Part shown: in pieces, positions 39,451 through 40,026 of the stretch
Position numbering within the stretch: the stretch's first letter is position 1
How the letters are laid out: each line of letters opens with the position of its first letter
Source of the DNA: Aalborgiella sp043740415
GTDB taxonomy: Bacteria; Pseudomonadota; Gammaproteobacteria; Burkholderiales; Burkholderiaceae_C
NCBI GenBank assembly: GCA_043740415.1
Contig: JAYUCJ010000030.1
Span: 1-40,026, forward strand
Reading direction: 5' to 3'
Length of the DNA stretch: 40,026 nt
Made by a program: the position numbers and the translations under genes
Notes under the pieces: generated by a model
Seen by the model: the letters and a program-made list of their open reading frames with translations, nothing else
Databases searched by the model: none
Told to the model about the DNA's origin: nothing

Positions 39451-40008
39451 TTAGCCACCGCGGCCTCTTGGCGGTTCGGGCAATTTAGCTTTGAGATCGC
39501 GGATGAAATTCGGATTCACGTTGGCTTTGTAGTCCTGTGCCAAGTGAATGTGCTTCCAAGACGATGAATAGTCGCCCCCAGCGAAGTAGTACAGCGCGAT
39601 GTTCACGTGAGCATCGCCATTCTTGGCGTCAATGTCGAGCGCCTTCTTTAGGTTCGGAAGCGCTTCCTTTGGCTTGTCTGAGTAAAGTAGTGCTAATCCC
39701 AAGTTACTGTACGCGTGAGAAAACGCCGGGTCTTTCTCGATGCTCTTACGATAGTTCTGGATTGCCAGATCGAGCTTGTTCTGAACGCTGTAGACGTAAG
39801 CCATGCCGAAGTAAGCCGGGGCGAAATTGGGGTCAAGGATGAGTGCCTGATTGAAGCGTTTAAGCGCAGTGTCTGGATCGCCTTTGTTAAAGTAATTCCA
39901 TCCCAATTCCACGGCACCTGCCGCGTGGCGCTTAACGTCCTGCGCGATCACCGGGAAGTTACATGCAACCGCAATCGTAAGAAGCGCGACTCGCACGAGC
40001 GTAAGCAT
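39451..40008 (-). CDS. Secreted TPR-repeat protein, possible integron cassette
   Basis: A 185-residue protein with a signal peptide (VRVALLTIAVACNFPVIAQ) and three to four tetratricopeptide repeats (AYFGMAYVYSVQNKLDLAIQ, AYSNLGLALLYSDKPKEALP, AHVNIALYYFAGGDYSSSW). It is likely periplasmic and mediates protein contacts. An AGGAG ribosome binding site precedes the ATG. A 12-bp sequence, GTTAGGAGTCTT, occurs on the minus strand just upstream (40021-40010) and inverted after the stop (39441-39452), as expected for an integron cassette. The window ends 18 bp beyond the start, so the upstream neighbour is not visible. Confidence 0.82.
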   Translation of the reverse strand: MLTLVRVALLTIAVACNFPVIAQDVKRHAAGAVELGWNYFNKGDPDTALKRFNQALILDPNFAPAYFGMAYVYSVQNKLDLAIQNYRKSIEKDPAFSHAYSNLGLALLYSDKPKEALPNLKKALDIDAKNGDAHVNIALYYFAGGDYSSSWKHIHLAQDYKANVNPNFIRDLKAKLPEPPRGRGG

Positions 40009-40026
40009 GAAGACTCCTAACGTGAA

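Overview
The window looks like a chromosomal segment of a betaproteobacterium of the order Burkholderiales, most like Comamonadaceae. The evidence is the housekeeping gene set and order (rpsP-rimM-trmD-rplS, rpmB-rpmG-trxB, ftsK-lolA, trmL-comF next to a BioC-like methyltransferase), a Bug/TctC-type solute-binding protein, and protein sequences typical of that group. No rRNA, CRISPR array or transposase was seen. Placement is by recognition of families, not by a database search.

Layout. 0.1-2.5 kb: a TetR-type regulator followed by a translationally coupled pair, type II 3-dehydroquinase and a divergent shikimate dehydrogenase-like protein. 2.5-9.4 kb: DUF1841 protein, TauE/SafE exporter, Kef-type K+/H+ antiporter, MaoC hydratase, trmL, comF, a Bug-type receptor and a BioC-like methyltransferase. 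9.4-18.8 kb: an RhlE-like DEAD-box helicase with a repetitive tail, orn, an M48 peptidase, rsgA, a CobD/CbiB-like protein, a CoA-pyrophosphatase NUDIX protein, and the start of the ribosomal operon. 18.9-22.2 kb: rpsP, a GNAT acetyltransferase, a TM2 protein, and a PiT phosphate transporter with its DUF47 partner.

22.33-30.07 kb is a 7.7-kb integrated element. It sits against the 3' end of a tRNA-Leu(CAA) gene and carries a tyrosine integrase, a small HTH regulator, two orphan ORFs, an AlpA-like regulator, a winged-helix-like small protein and a large Toprim/DUF927 primase-helicase. Two related arrays of a 10-bp iteron lie at its two ends. They share a second sequence module, and the left one also has DnaA boxes. 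This resembles the paired ori/crr arrangement of satellite phage P4, and it is the most interesting system in the window. A 44-bp perfect palindrome lies in the middle of the element. No capsid, portal or conjugation gene was recognised, so it is probably a satellite or a self-replicating island that depends on a helper.

30.1-38.5 kb returns to core genes: cysM, a cytochrome P450, a zinc-ribbon NUDIX protein, rpmG, rpmB, trxB, a Crp/Fnr regulator, ftsK and lolA. After lolA comes an accessory edge: a higBA toxin-antitoxin pair, a diverged remnant of a second lolA 3' end, and a secreted TPR gene flanked by a 12-bp inverted repeat and an attC-like site, as in an integron gene cassette.

A short dispersed repeat occurs nine times across the core DNA and not in the island. 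Seven copies lie inside genes and are read through in frame. In lolA the repeat encodes most of the signal peptide, and in the Kef antiporter it lies in membrane helices.
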